Notes: a model not told the origin generated them from the letters alone. Shown: positions 5,942 to 11,809, numbered from the stretch's first letter. The stretch is 11,809 nt of DNA from Deltaproteobacteria bacterium (GCA_019309605.1 JAFDFW010000071.1:1-11809), one strand, 5' to 3'. Numbers and translations are program-made.

Positions 5942-6855
5942 AACTGGCTCGCCCATTTGCGGTACTCGGGGATCGGTCCGTCCCCGTCGCACAGCATGGG
6001 CTTGGGCAAATACTTCTTGTGCTCCCAAATGGGAATGTCCTGTTCCATCTGCCGGACGATCTCTTTGATCATGCCGGCTGCGACGCCACTTCCTTGATCC
6101 GCCTTTCGTTGCGTGAACGAAAAACGCGAGTCGACAGAGCCTCCGTCGATGGGCGTGTGTGAGAGCAGGAGGACAGTTTCGCAGATTCCGGTCAAGCGCG
6201 TGATCGTGCAGCCCATGCCGTGCGCCTCGACCTTGAGTTGGCCTTTCACCTCGCCGCGCGACGTGCGCATGTCCACATGCTGGATCGCCCGACGGATGTG
6301 ACCGTCGAGCGTCAGCTCCGACTCCGGAACCTTGGTGGCGCCATGCACGTAGCGAAAGTGCGCCCGGTCGACCGCATTTTCGCCGATCTCTTGGTTGTGC
6401 GTCCGCACTGTCCAGCGGTGACGCTCGAGCGCCGTCCAATCGTCGCTCGACACCTCGGCGACTTCCGGGATGTCCCAAGTAGGCGCCGCGCCCTCGCCGT
6501 GGTGCCAAGCCCAGATGATCTGATTGCGCTCGACGCAGTGCCATGGCGCCACCTTGGCTTTACGTGGGATCTTCTTCGCATAGGGAACGTTGCGGCAGAC
6601 GCCTTGCCCGTCGAACTCCCAGGAGTGAAAAGGGCAGCGGATGCGATCGCCTTCGACGACGCCGCCGTGCCCCAGGTGAGCGCCGAGGTGCGGGCAGAAG
6701 GCATCGAGCAGGGCTACCTCGCCGCTCTCCGTGCGAAAAAGCACCAGATCTTGGTCGAAGTAGTGAAGCGGCTGCACGCCACCCACCCCAAGCTCGTCGC
6801 TATAAGCGACTTGAAACCAACCGTTCGGGATCGAAAACGGAAACCGTTCGCTCAT
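5932..6855 (-). CDS. Rieske non-haem iron oxygenase, KshA/DAF-36-like
   Basis: This 307-residue protein has an N-terminal Rieske domain: Cys54 and His56 in CPHLGAHLG, Cys74 and His77 in CPFHSWEFDG, binding a 2Fe-2S cluster. The catalytic domain has the mononuclear-iron motif ENAVDRAHFRYVH with His166 and His171, and Asp273 in QDIPIWEHKKY as the likely third ligand; Asp163 would bridge to the neighbouring subunit's cluster. The C-terminal CDGDGPIPEYRKWASQFY completes a layout I associate with the KshA (3-ketosteroid 9alpha-hydroxylase) and DAF-36/Neverland (sterol 7-desaturase) branch. A steroid-like substrate is therefore plausible but not shown. Electrons would have to come from a separate reductase or ferredoxin, and no reductase is visible here. 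The ATG at 6855 is only 19 bases from the divergent GTG at 6875. Confidence 0.9.
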   Translation of the reverse strand: MSERFPFSIPNGWFQVAYSDELGVGGVQPLHYFDQDLVLFRTESGEVALLDAFCPHLGAHLGHGGVVEGDRIRCPFHSWEFDGQGVCRNVPYAKKIPRKAKVAPWHCVERNQIIWAWHHGEGAAPTWDIPEVAEVSSDDWTALERHRWTVRTHNQEIGENAVDRAHFRYVHGATKVPESELTLDGHIRRAIQHVDMRTSRGEVKGQLKVEAHGMGCTITRLTGICETVLLLSHTPIDGGSVDSRFSFTQRKADQGSGVAAGMIKEIVRQMEQDIPIWEHKKYLPKPMLCDGDGPIPEYRKWASQFYS

Positions 6856-6860
6856 CGCGG

Positions 6861-6869
6861 GCTATAGTA
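6861..6869. promoter_or_regulatory. Shared -10-like box in the 19-base gap between Rieske and lipoprotein genes
   Basis: GCTATAGTA lies in the very short divergent gap. The + strand TATAGT (6863-6868) has five of six matches to TATAAT and ends 7 bases before the GTG at 6875. The - strand reads TATAGC (6866-6861) or TACTAT (6869-6864), ending 6-9 bases before the Rieske ATG at 6855. Transcripts in both directions would be leaderless or nearly so. There is no room for ribosome binding sites. Confidence 0.5.
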
Positions 6870-6874
6870 CCATC

Positions 6875-7441
6875 GTGATGCGAGTTGATGCCACCATCGT
6901 CCTCGGGTGTCTGCTGCTTGGTTTACTCGGCTGCCAACGCGGCAAAGAGCAAGCGGTCGTCATCGAGCCGAGTGCGATGCAGACGCGCGCGACTCTGGTC
7001 CCGGGCGATCCGTTCGGTTCAGCGAGCCCTGCGTATGCCAGGTTGGTTGAAATCACTGACGCTGCGTTCGCCTTGCCGTGGAACGACGCGCTCGAAGACT
7101 TCGCGCCCTGGCTGGAAGAGGAAACGGTTGCGGTCGAACGGGCTCTCAGCTTGCTCAAAGCGATCCGCGTGGGGCCGCGTGACGTCTATGCGGTCGCCAA
7201 CGGACGGATTGCGATCGTGTACGACAACATCGCCGATGCCCTGACCGAAGCCTCGCGACTGGCCGAAGCGGCCGGCTTTGAAGCCGACTGGAAGGGCCAA
7301 GAGGGGCGCCTCTGGGAGCAGTCCAACGCGTTCTGGGCGCGATGCGCCCGCGGCTGCAGCACGGGGGGCGCGCACCTGGACGCCTGGGACCTCCGATGCC
7401 GGGCGGGGCTAGCAAATAGTCGAGTGAAATTAGGGCTTTAG
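6875..7441 (+). CDS. Hypothetical lipoprotein
   Basis: I do not recognise this 188-residue protein. It opens with a signal peptide and lipobox (LGLLGC, lipidated Cys20 if GTG 6875 is the start, Cys19 if the adjacent ATG 6878 is used), so it should be a membrane-anchored extracytoplasmic lipoprotein. The rest is soluble, acidic and probably mostly helical (DALEDFAPWLEEETVAVERAL, split at about residues 72-92), followed by a strand-like VYAVANGRIAIVYDN. Two cysteines close together (CARGC, about 158-162) and one further on could form a disulfide. The last residues, RVKLGL, are encoded by a small inverted repeat overlapping the stop. It is the first gene of a + strand run with the FAD dehydrogenase, folE and GMC genes; the gap to the next gene is about 36-54 bases. 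Confidence 0.75.
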   Translation: MMRVDATIVLGCLLLGLLGCQRGKEQAVVIEPSAMQTRATLVPGDPFGSASPAYARLVEITDAAFALPWNDALEDFAPWLEEETVAVERALSLLKAIRVGPRDVYAVANGRIAIVYDNIADALTEASRLAEAAGFEADWKGQEGRLWEQSNAFWARCARGCSTGGAHLDAWDLRCRAGLANSRVKLGL

Positions 7442-7444
7442 CCC
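7433..7444. repeat. Small inverted repeat overlapping the lipoprotein stop codon
   Basis: GGGCT, two T, then AGCCC form a short hairpin that includes the TAG stop (7439-7441). No U-tract follows, so it is not a standard intrinsic terminator. It could be a weak pause, an mRNA 3' stabiliser or a remnant of a dispersed repeat. Confidence 0.4.
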
Positions 7445-7477
7445 GGACTGAAATCGCCTCGACAGCCCAAGTGAAAC

Positions 7478-8365
7478 ATGTTCTATTTCTTCTCTATGCC
7501 AAAAGGGAAGAACTCGTTGGCCCCGAATCCGGCCGAAGCGCCGTTGGTCCTCAGCAAAACCGACGGAGAAAAATGGGATGACGAAGCCGATGTCGTAGTC
7601 GTCGGCTTTGGCGGCGCTGGGGCCTGCGCGGCGCTCGAGGCGAGCTCGAACGGGGCGCGAGTCCTGGTTCTCGATCGTTTTCATGGAGGCGGGGCAACCG
7701 CGATCAGCGGCGGTGTGTACTACGCCGGCGGCGGCACGCACATCCAAAGTGAAGCCGGGGTGACCGACGACGCGGATGAGATGTTTCGCTATCTGTCGCT
7801 CGAGGTGAAGGGCGTAGTCTCCGAGGAAACCCTTCGCGACTTCTGCGACACAAGCGTCGACAGCGTCACATGGCTCGAAGAGCACGGGGTGCCGTTCGAA
7901 GCGTCGCTCTGTCCGTACAAGACCAGCTATCCAACGGACGACTACTACCTCTACTACTCGGGCAACGAAGGTTTCTCGCCCTACAAGGACGCTGCCAAGC
8001 CTGCGCCCCGCGGTCACCGCGCCAAGGGCGCCGGTCTCCCAGGCGAGAGCTTCTACGGGCCGCTTCGCGACTCTGCGCAGCGCGCGGGCATCCAAGTCGA
8101 ATATGAAACACGCGTCACTCGCTTGGTGGTCGACGCTCAGAACCGAGTCCTCGGTGTCGAGTACCGGCAAATCGAGAAAGGCTTGTGGAGCCAACTGTAC
8201 CGGCGGCTCAACCAGGCCGGCGTCAAGGTCGTGAACTACAGCCCCCAGCTTGCCGCCAACCTTCGCGAGCGCTGCTACCAAATCGAAGCCAACTCAAGCG
8301 CGTTCGGGCGGAGAACGGCGTGGTCCTCGCGGCCGGTGGCTTCATCTACAACCGCACGATGGTGA
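7478..8365 (+). pseudogene. KstD-like FAD-binding dehydrogenase, N-terminal part before the frameshift
   Basis: This is the first part of a flavoprotein of the 3-ketosteroid dehydrogenase/fumarate reductase-like family, which continues in another frame at 8299-9390. Residues 37-55 (DVVVVGFGGAGACAALEA) are the FAD dinucleotide fold with GxGxxG, and DRFHGGGATAISGG (66-79) is the family's flavin-contact segment. A tyrosine-rich segment, SYPTDDYYLYYSGNE (150-164), may line the active site. Genuine family sequence seems to end near residue 273; the rest up to 8365 (arginine/serine-rich) is read in the wrong frame. Two starts are possible, ATG 7478 (weak AAGTGAA upstream) and ATG 7496; both precede the FAD fold by 30-36 residues. 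With the frame restored the protein would have about 635 residues, or about 550 without the odd C-terminal tail. The predicted role is FAD-dependent 1,2-desaturation of a ketosteroid-like substrate. Confidence 0.85.
8287..8305 (+). other. Probable one-base frameshift site in the FAD dehydrogenase
   Basis: Family-like sequence leaves one frame (ending RCYQIEANS) and resumes in the next (KRVRAENGVVLAAGGF). The change equals one missing base somewhere in about 8287-8305. Adding one base after GCCAACTC, or near GCGCGTT, joins the two parts into a continuous family-like sequence. No heptanucleotide slip site is present, so programmed frameshifting is unlikely. A sequencing or assembly error and a recent mutation are both possible. 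Confidence 0.75.
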
Positions 8366-9390
8366 AGGAAATCGCCCCGAAATATGGGACGGGAATGCCG
8401 CTCGGCACCGCGTCAGACAACGGAAGCGGCATCCTGCTGGGGCAGAGCGTCGGCGGCAAGACCGACCTCATGGACCGCATCTCGGCGTGGCGATTCATCA
8501 ACCCTCCGGAGGCTTTCGCCAGGGGCATGATCATCAACCAGAACGGAGAGCGGTACATCAACGAGTTCAAGTACGGCGCCGCGGTGGGCGAAGCGATGGT
8601 CGAGGAAAACGACGGCGTCGCCATCCTGGTCTTCAACGGTGAGCTCAAGAAGCTCGCCCGCGAGCAGTGCAAGCCAGGCAAGGCGCAATGGTTCCAACGC
8701 GCGCCTGCGCTCCTCAACCTGTGGTTCAACAGCAAAGAGGCCAAGTCGATCGAAGAGCTCGCCGCAGCGGCCAAGGTGCCGGTCGAAGCACTTCGCAAGA
8801 CGCTCGAGGAATACAACGACGCGGCGGACGGCAAGACGACAGACCGCTTCGACAAGGACGCGGACAAGATGCACGCGATGCGCAGCGGGCCCTACTTCGC
8901 GATCAATGCGGGGATCAAGAGCAAGCGCTTCCCGTTGCCGACGCTGACACTGGGCGGGCTCGTCGTCGACGAACGCACCGGCCAGGTCAAAGGCGAAGAC
9001 GGGGTGATTCCCGGGCTGTACGCCGCCGGACGCAACGCGGTGGGCGTGTGCTCCCGGAGTTACGTAAGCGGACTGTCGATTGCGGACTGTGTGTACTCAG
9101 GCCGTCGAGCTGGTCGTGCCGCAGCCCGTGGCGAGGTGTACGCGACGAAGGATGCTCCGGCGCCTGCGCAGAGCCCACCTATCGAAGCGAAGGGCGTCGA
9201 GGGGCTTCCGGTGAGCAGCCAGGCCCAGGTGGCCGACCCGTCGCCAGAAGCGCATCAAAGGCCGTCGCGCCGTGCGCACAACGAGGCGCCCTACCCGCGT
9301 CAGTCCCTCAACCGCTCCATTCGGCGTCCTGGCGGAACCACGCGTGTGTCATCATCGACCCGCGGACGGCTTCCGAAGCGCGCGCCTTGA
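8299..9390 (+). pseudogene. KstD-like FAD-binding dehydrogenase, C-terminal part after the frameshift
   Basis: The continuation begins with NGVVLAAGGF, the strand that closes the FAD fold, followed by the substrate-cap region and a second FAD-contact segment: GVIPGLYAAGRNAVGV, then SRSYVSGLSIADCVYSGRRAG. The Tyr in RSY followed by SG recalls the Tyr/Gly pair that acts in KstD catalysis, which supports a 3-ketosteroid-dehydrogenase-like activity over a fumarate reductase. After GRAAARG (near 9130) about 85 residues rich in Pro, Arg and Ser follow that do not look like the family; they may be non-functional read-through sequence. An in-frame ATG at 8185 exists but the sequence between it and about 8295 is not family-like in this frame. 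The TGA at 9388-9390 is 7 bases before the folE ATG, so the two genes are probably cotranscribed. Confidence 0.85.
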
Positions 9391-9397
9391 GCTGCCA

Positions 9398-9997
9398 ATG
9401 ACTGACAAGCTAACCGACCAAGAAGCGGAAGAGTGCGTCCGAAAGCTCCTCGCCCACCTCGGCGACGACCCGGAGCGTGAAGGTTTGGTGGACACACCCC
9501 GCCGTGTTCTTAGCGCGATGAAAGAGCACTTCCGGGGTTACGAGGAGGACCCGGTCGCGCACCTTTCGCGAACGTTTAGCGAAGTCGAAGGGTACGACGA
9601 GCTGGTCCTGATCAGCGATATCGAAATCTACAGTCACTGCGAACATCACGTGGTGCCGTTCGTCGGCAAAGCGCACGTCGCCTACATTCCCGACGGGAAG
9701 GTCGTAGGGCTGTCTAAAATCGCCCGCGTCGTGGACACGTTTGCCAAACGGCTTCAGGTCCAGGAAAAGCTCACCGCGCAAATCGCCAACACCATAAACG
9801 AGACGCTGACCCCACAGGGGACCGCTGTCATCTTGCAGTGCCAGCACTTTTGCATGTGCTATCGCGGCGTCCGCAAGCCCGGGTCCTGGACGACGACCAG
9901 CCGTTTGACGGGCTGCTTCCTCGAGGATGAGGCGGCACGCATGGAGCTGTTGACCCTGATTGGTATGCCTCGCTCGATTGGCGGCGCGGGCGGCTGA
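9398..9997 (+). CDS. folE: GTP cyclohydrolase I
   Basis: This enzyme converts GTP to 7,8-dihydroneopterin triphosphate, the first step of folate and tetrahydropterin synthesis, in the cytoplasm as a toroidal oligomer. The 199-residue protein shows the family's REGLVDTPRRV (27-37), the zinc and catalytic motif SHCEHHVVPF with Cys81, His83 and His84, GLSKIARVVD (104-113), and QHFCMCYRGVRKPGS with His150 and the third zinc ligand Cys152, followed by TTTSRLTG. All catalytic residues known from E. coli FolE have counterparts. The ATG at 9398 fits the usual N-terminus; an open frame upstream to 9272 is antisense-like filler overlapping the flavoprotein. No strong ribosome site is visible, so coupling to the flavoprotein stop 7 bases upstream is likely. 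Its placement between two redox flavoenzymes is unusual. Confidence 0.96.
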   Translation: MTDKLTDQEAEECVRKLLAHLGDDPEREGLVDTPRRVLSAMKEHFRGYEEDPVAHLSRTFSEVEGYDELVLISDIEIYSHCEHHVVPFVGKAHVAYIPDGKVVGLSKIARVVDTFAKRLQVQEKLTAQIANTINETLTPQGTAVILQCQHFCMCYRGVRKPGSWTTTSRLTGCFLEDEAARMELLTLIGMPRSIGGAGG

Positions 9998-10001
9998 GCC
10001 G

Positions 10002-10018
10002 CCTCGATCTCGTCGAGG
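10002..10018 (+). repeat. Short hairpin after folE
   Basis: CCTCGA, five loop bases and TCGAGG form a 6-base stem 4 bases after the folE stop and just upstream of the GMC start region. There is no U-tract, so termination would not be intrinsic; it may attenuate read-through or merely be chance in G+C-rich DNA. Confidence 0.35.
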
Positions 10019-10020
10019 TC

Positions 10021-10038
10021 GCGGCCTACAGTAGCCGC
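10021..10038 (+). promoter_or_regulatory. Inverted repeat containing a -10-like box abutting the GMC start codon
   Basis: GCGG-C-CTAC, a central A, GTAG-CCGC form an inverted repeat with one bulged base, ending directly at the ATG (10039). TACAGT (10027-10032) can act as a -10, ending 7 bases... exactly 6 intervening bases before the ATG, so the transcript could be leaderless. The repeat may be an operator, or the symmetry may reflect a two-way -10. No ribosome site is present before this ATG. Confidence 0.4.
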
Positions 10039-11685
10039 ATGGGCGAGCGGCACTACGACTGGATCATCATCGGATCGGGATTCGGCGGAAGCGTCTCCGC
10101 GCACCGTCTAACGCAAAAAGGCTACAAGGTCCTCGTCATCGAGAAGGGGTGTCGCTTCGAGCCCGAGGACTTTCCCAAGACCAACTGGGACTTGAAACGG
10201 TGGATGTGGAGCCCGTCGATTGGGCTGAGGGGCATCTTCAAGATGTCGTTCTTGAAGCACATGACAGTGCTCCACGGTGTGGGTGTCGGAGGAGGCTCGC
10301 TCGTGTACGCGAACACGTTGCCCACGCCGAAGCAGGAGTTCTTTCAGTCCGAGTCGTGGGGTCACCTCGCCGACTGGGAGGCCGAGCTGGCGCCGCACTA
10401 CGAAAGCGCCAAACGTATGCTCGGGGCTACCCCCAATCCCCTCATGACCAAAGGCGACCACGTCATGAAGGAGATCGCAGAGGACATCGGGCGCCAAGAC
10501 CACTTTCACCCGACGGAAGTCGCGGTCTTTTTTGGGAAGCCCGACAAGAAAGTGCCGGACCCATTCTTCGGGGGCGAAGGTCCGGACCGCGTCGGCTGCA
10601 ATTTCTGTGGCGCTTGCATGACGGGCTGCCGAGTGGGCGCAAAGAACACCCTGGACATGAACTATCTCTACTTGGCCGAGAAGCACGGCGCCGAGGTCCT
10701 CGCCGAAACCGAGGTCACCAGGGTGCGCCCGAGGGACGACGGCGGCTACATCGTCGAGACGAAGGCATCCCTCGGCAAGGCCTACACCGCCGAGATGAGC
10801 GCAGACCGAGTCATCCTCGCGGGCGGCGTGATGGGCACGATGCCGCTGCTCCTACAGATGAAGGAAGACCCGAACGGGTTGCCTCAACTCTCGGATCGCT
10901 TGGGCGACTTCGTCCGGTCGAACAGCGAAGCCTTGTTCGGCATCGTCTCACCCGACAAGCGCGAGGATTTCTCGAAGGGCGTAGCGATCACGTCGATCCT
11001 TCATGCAGACGACCATACCCACATCGAGCCCGTCCGGTACGGTGCAGGCTCCGGCTTCTTCCGTACGCTGCTTTCGGTTCATTCGCCGGGACCAACGGCT
11101 CTCGCACGAATCTGGGGCGCGCTTGTCGCCTTCGCGCGCCAACCGGTTCGGTGGCTAAAAGCACTCTCCGTCAACGACTTCGCCAAGCACACGCAGGTGT
11201 TGCTCTACATGCGCACGCTCGAGGGGACACTCCGCATGCGCCTTGGCCGAGAGCTGCGAACGGGTTTTCGTCGCGGGCTGGTGACCGAGGTGGACGACCC
11301 AAGCCAGGCGCCGTCTGCATTCATGGAAGACGCCACCGATCTCGCCAAGAGGTTCGCCGAGAAGGTGAACGGCGTACCCACCACCCTCGTCACCGAAACG
11401 CTGCTCGGCGTGCCCTCGACGGCGCACATTCTCGGCGGCGCATGCATGGGTGCGTCCGCGGAGGCCGGCGTCATCGATGCTAGACACGAGGTCTTCAACT
11501 ATCCGGGCCTCTATGTGATCGACGGCGCAGCGATCTCGGCAAACCCGGGCGTCAACCCTGCACTCACCATCACGGCCCTAGCAGAACGTGCGATGAGCCT
11601 CATCGCCGACAAGCACGCGGCGCCAACCGTTGACCCTTCGGAAAAGGAGACTGTCCCCGTTAACGAGGGGTTACGAGTTGGGTGA
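10039..11685 (+). CDS. GMC-family oxidoreductase, ChoD/cholesterol oxidase-like
   Basis: The 548-residue flavoprotein begins with an FAD fold (YDWIIIGSGFGGSVSAHRL, GxGxxG at 12-17, acidic Glu35). The GMC signature follows: HGVGVGGGSLVYANTLP (79-95). The C-terminal active-site region has His463 in STAHILGGACMG and Asn506 in NPGVNPALTITALAERAM, matching the His/Asn pair of GMC alcohol oxidases. Between them lies GCNFCGACMTGCRVGAKNT (186-204), with Cys187, 190, 193 and 197 in the Cx2Cx2Cx3C spacing of a 4Fe-4S cluster; I recall a similar segment in Mycobacterium ChoD-type proteins. The likely reaction is oxidation of a sterol-like secondary alcohol to the ketone; whether oxygen or an electron carrier is the acceptor is unclear. 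The ATG follows a palindromic -10-like region. The C-terminal ETVPVNEG is encoded by a palindromic repeat, and the last 26 bases overlap a convergent gene. Confidence 0.9.
   Translation: MGERHYDWIIIGSGFGGSVSAHRLTQKGYKVLVIEKGCRFEPEDFPKTNWDLKRWMWSPSIGLRGIFKMSFLKHMTVLHGVGVGGGSLVYANTLPTPKQEFFQSESWGHLADWEAELAPHYESAKRMLGATPNPLMTKGDHVMKEIAEDIGRQDHFHPTEVAVFFGKPDKKVPDPFFGGEGPDRVGCNFCGACMTGCRVGAKNTLDMNYLYLAEKHGAEVLAETEVTRVRPRDDGGYIVETKASLGKAYTAEMSADRVILAGGVMGTMPLLLQMKEDPNGLPQLSDRLGDFVRSNSEALFGIVSPDKREDFSKGVAITSILHADDHTHIEPVRYGAGSGFFRTLLSVHSPGPTALARIWGALVAFARQPVRWLKALSVNDFAKHTQVLLYMRTLEGTLRMRLGRELRTGFRRGLVTEVDDPSQAPSAFMEDATDLAKRFAEKVNGVPTTLVTETLLGVPSTAHILGGACMGASAEAGVIDARHEVFNYPGLYVIDGAAISANPGVNPALTITALAERAMSLIADKHAAPTVDPSEKETVPVNEGLRVG
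11640..11658. terminator. Palindromic repeat copy 2, terminator-like hairpin
   Basis: GGAAAAGGAGACTGTCCCC matches the reverse complement of the repeat at 4103-4121 at 17 of 19 bases. On the - strand it reads as a GGGGACAGTCTCC hairpin with one G-U pair followed by four U, starting 2 bases after the stop of the convergent gene that enters from the right. On the + strand it lies inside the last codons of the GMC gene. Like copy 1, it sits at a tail-to-tail junction. Confidence 0.55.
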
Positions 11686-11809
11686 GCGGCGTGTCGGTAT
11701 CGGTGGGTTCGGGCGGTTCTAGTTTGAAGGTGTCTACTACTTCGCTGCCTCGTTGGTCGCAGTAGTAGGCCCATTCGCCCCATTGGGAGTCGTCTAGTTT
11801 GATGAAGAG
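11660..11809 (-). CDS. C-terminal end of an unknown - strand gene running off the right edge
   Basis: Reading the - strand in from the window's right edge gives 49 uninterrupted codons and a TAA (11662-11660). The peptide ends LTQLVTPR and contains SQWGEWAYYCDQRG and SEVVDTFKLEPPEP. The composition (aromatic, acidic, no arginine-serine bias) looks like real protein rather than an antisense shadow, and the stop is followed within 2 bases by a terminator-like palindrome. I do not recognise the family. The use of CTA and GTA codons is somewhat less G+C-biased than in neighbours. It overlaps the GMC gene end by 26 bases. The start and most of the gene lie outside the window. Confidence 0.65.
   Translation of the reverse strand, partial: LFIKLDDSQWGEWAYYCDQRGSEVVDTFKLEPPEPTDTDTPLTQLVTPR

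Noticed and set aside
5741..6544. 267-codon - strand frame overlapping hydrolase and Rieske genes
   Set aside because: It covers parts of two well-supported genes in the wrong frame and has no domain-like content.
7430..8281. Long - strand open frame (283 codons) opposite the FAD dehydrogenase
   Set aside because: It is antisense to clear FAD-fold motifs and its peptide has no recognisable family features; long antisense frames are common in G+C-rich genes.
8281..8305. Programmed -1 ribosomal frameshift in the FAD dehydrogenase
   Set aside because: No slippery heptamer, upstream Shine-Dalgarno-like stimulator or clear downstream pseudoknot was seen; a lost base is simpler.
9991..10001. CGGC-TGA-GCCG hairpin at the folE stop as a terminator
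   Set aside because: Only a 4-base stem without a U-tract; likely chance in G+C-rich DNA.
10149..11483. 444-codon + strand frame within the GMC gene
   Set aside because: It is an out-of-frame shadow of a protein with intact GMC motifs, and its peptide is rich in Arg, Gly and His as expected for a shadow.
11511..11783. - strand open frame of 90 codons at the right end
   Set aside because: It is antisense to the conserved GMC C-terminus and out of frame with the better-supported edge gene at 11660-11809.

Overview
The window is G+C-rich DNA (roughly 60-65% by eye, not computed) with tightly packed bacterial genes on both strands. The gene content suggests a myxobacterium-like or other deltaproteobacterial-type aerobe, but this is inferred from gene style. 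No rRNA or other taxonomic marker is present, so the assignment is weak. I see no tRNA, rRNA, CRISPR array, transposase or phage gene.

Layout, left to right. At 1-2550 (+), the 3' part of an SLC13-type permease with two internal TrkA-C domains is followed after 6 bases by a PLP aminotransferase, probably as one operon. A small DoxX-type membrane protein (2474-2923, -) runs tail-to-tail into the aminotransferase. It is divergent from an unusual + strand gene (2950-4131) that joins two zinc ribbons to a membrane region with an HELGH motif. At 4128-5029 (-) lie a seven-iron-type ferredoxin and a diheme cytochrome c lipoprotein. A membrane-anchored alpha/beta hydrolase (5102-5941, +) is convergent with a Rieske non-haem iron oxygenase (5932-6855, -). 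From 6875 to 11685 (+) come an orphan lipoprotein, a KstD-like FAD dehydrogenase broken by a one-base frameshift, GTP cyclohydrolase I (folE), and a GMC oxidoreductase resembling mycobacterial ChoD. The last 150 bases carry the C-terminus of a - strand gene that leaves the window.

How the genes may work together. The Rieske enzyme (KshA/DAF-36 style), the 3-ketosteroid-dehydrogenase-like flavoprotein and the cholesterol-oxidase-like GMC enzyme are three enzyme types that act on steroid-like substrates. The ferredoxin and cytochrome nearby could move electrons for such chemistry. A steroid or polycyclic-lipid modification locus is therefore a reasonable inference, but the genes are not one operon and the flavoprotein is frameshifted as sequenced.

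Two regulatory themes stand out. First, several starts, including two divergent pairs separated by only 19-26 bases, sit about 7-12 bases from near-symmetric AT-rich -10-like boxes, which suggests shared bidirectional promoters and leaderless mRNAs. Second, two copies of a GGGGACAGTCCCC-type palindrome lie at two of the four convergent gene junctions, inside the C-terminal codons of the + strand gene and just past the stop of the - strand gene. They look like a dispersed palindromic repeat used as a bidirectional terminator.
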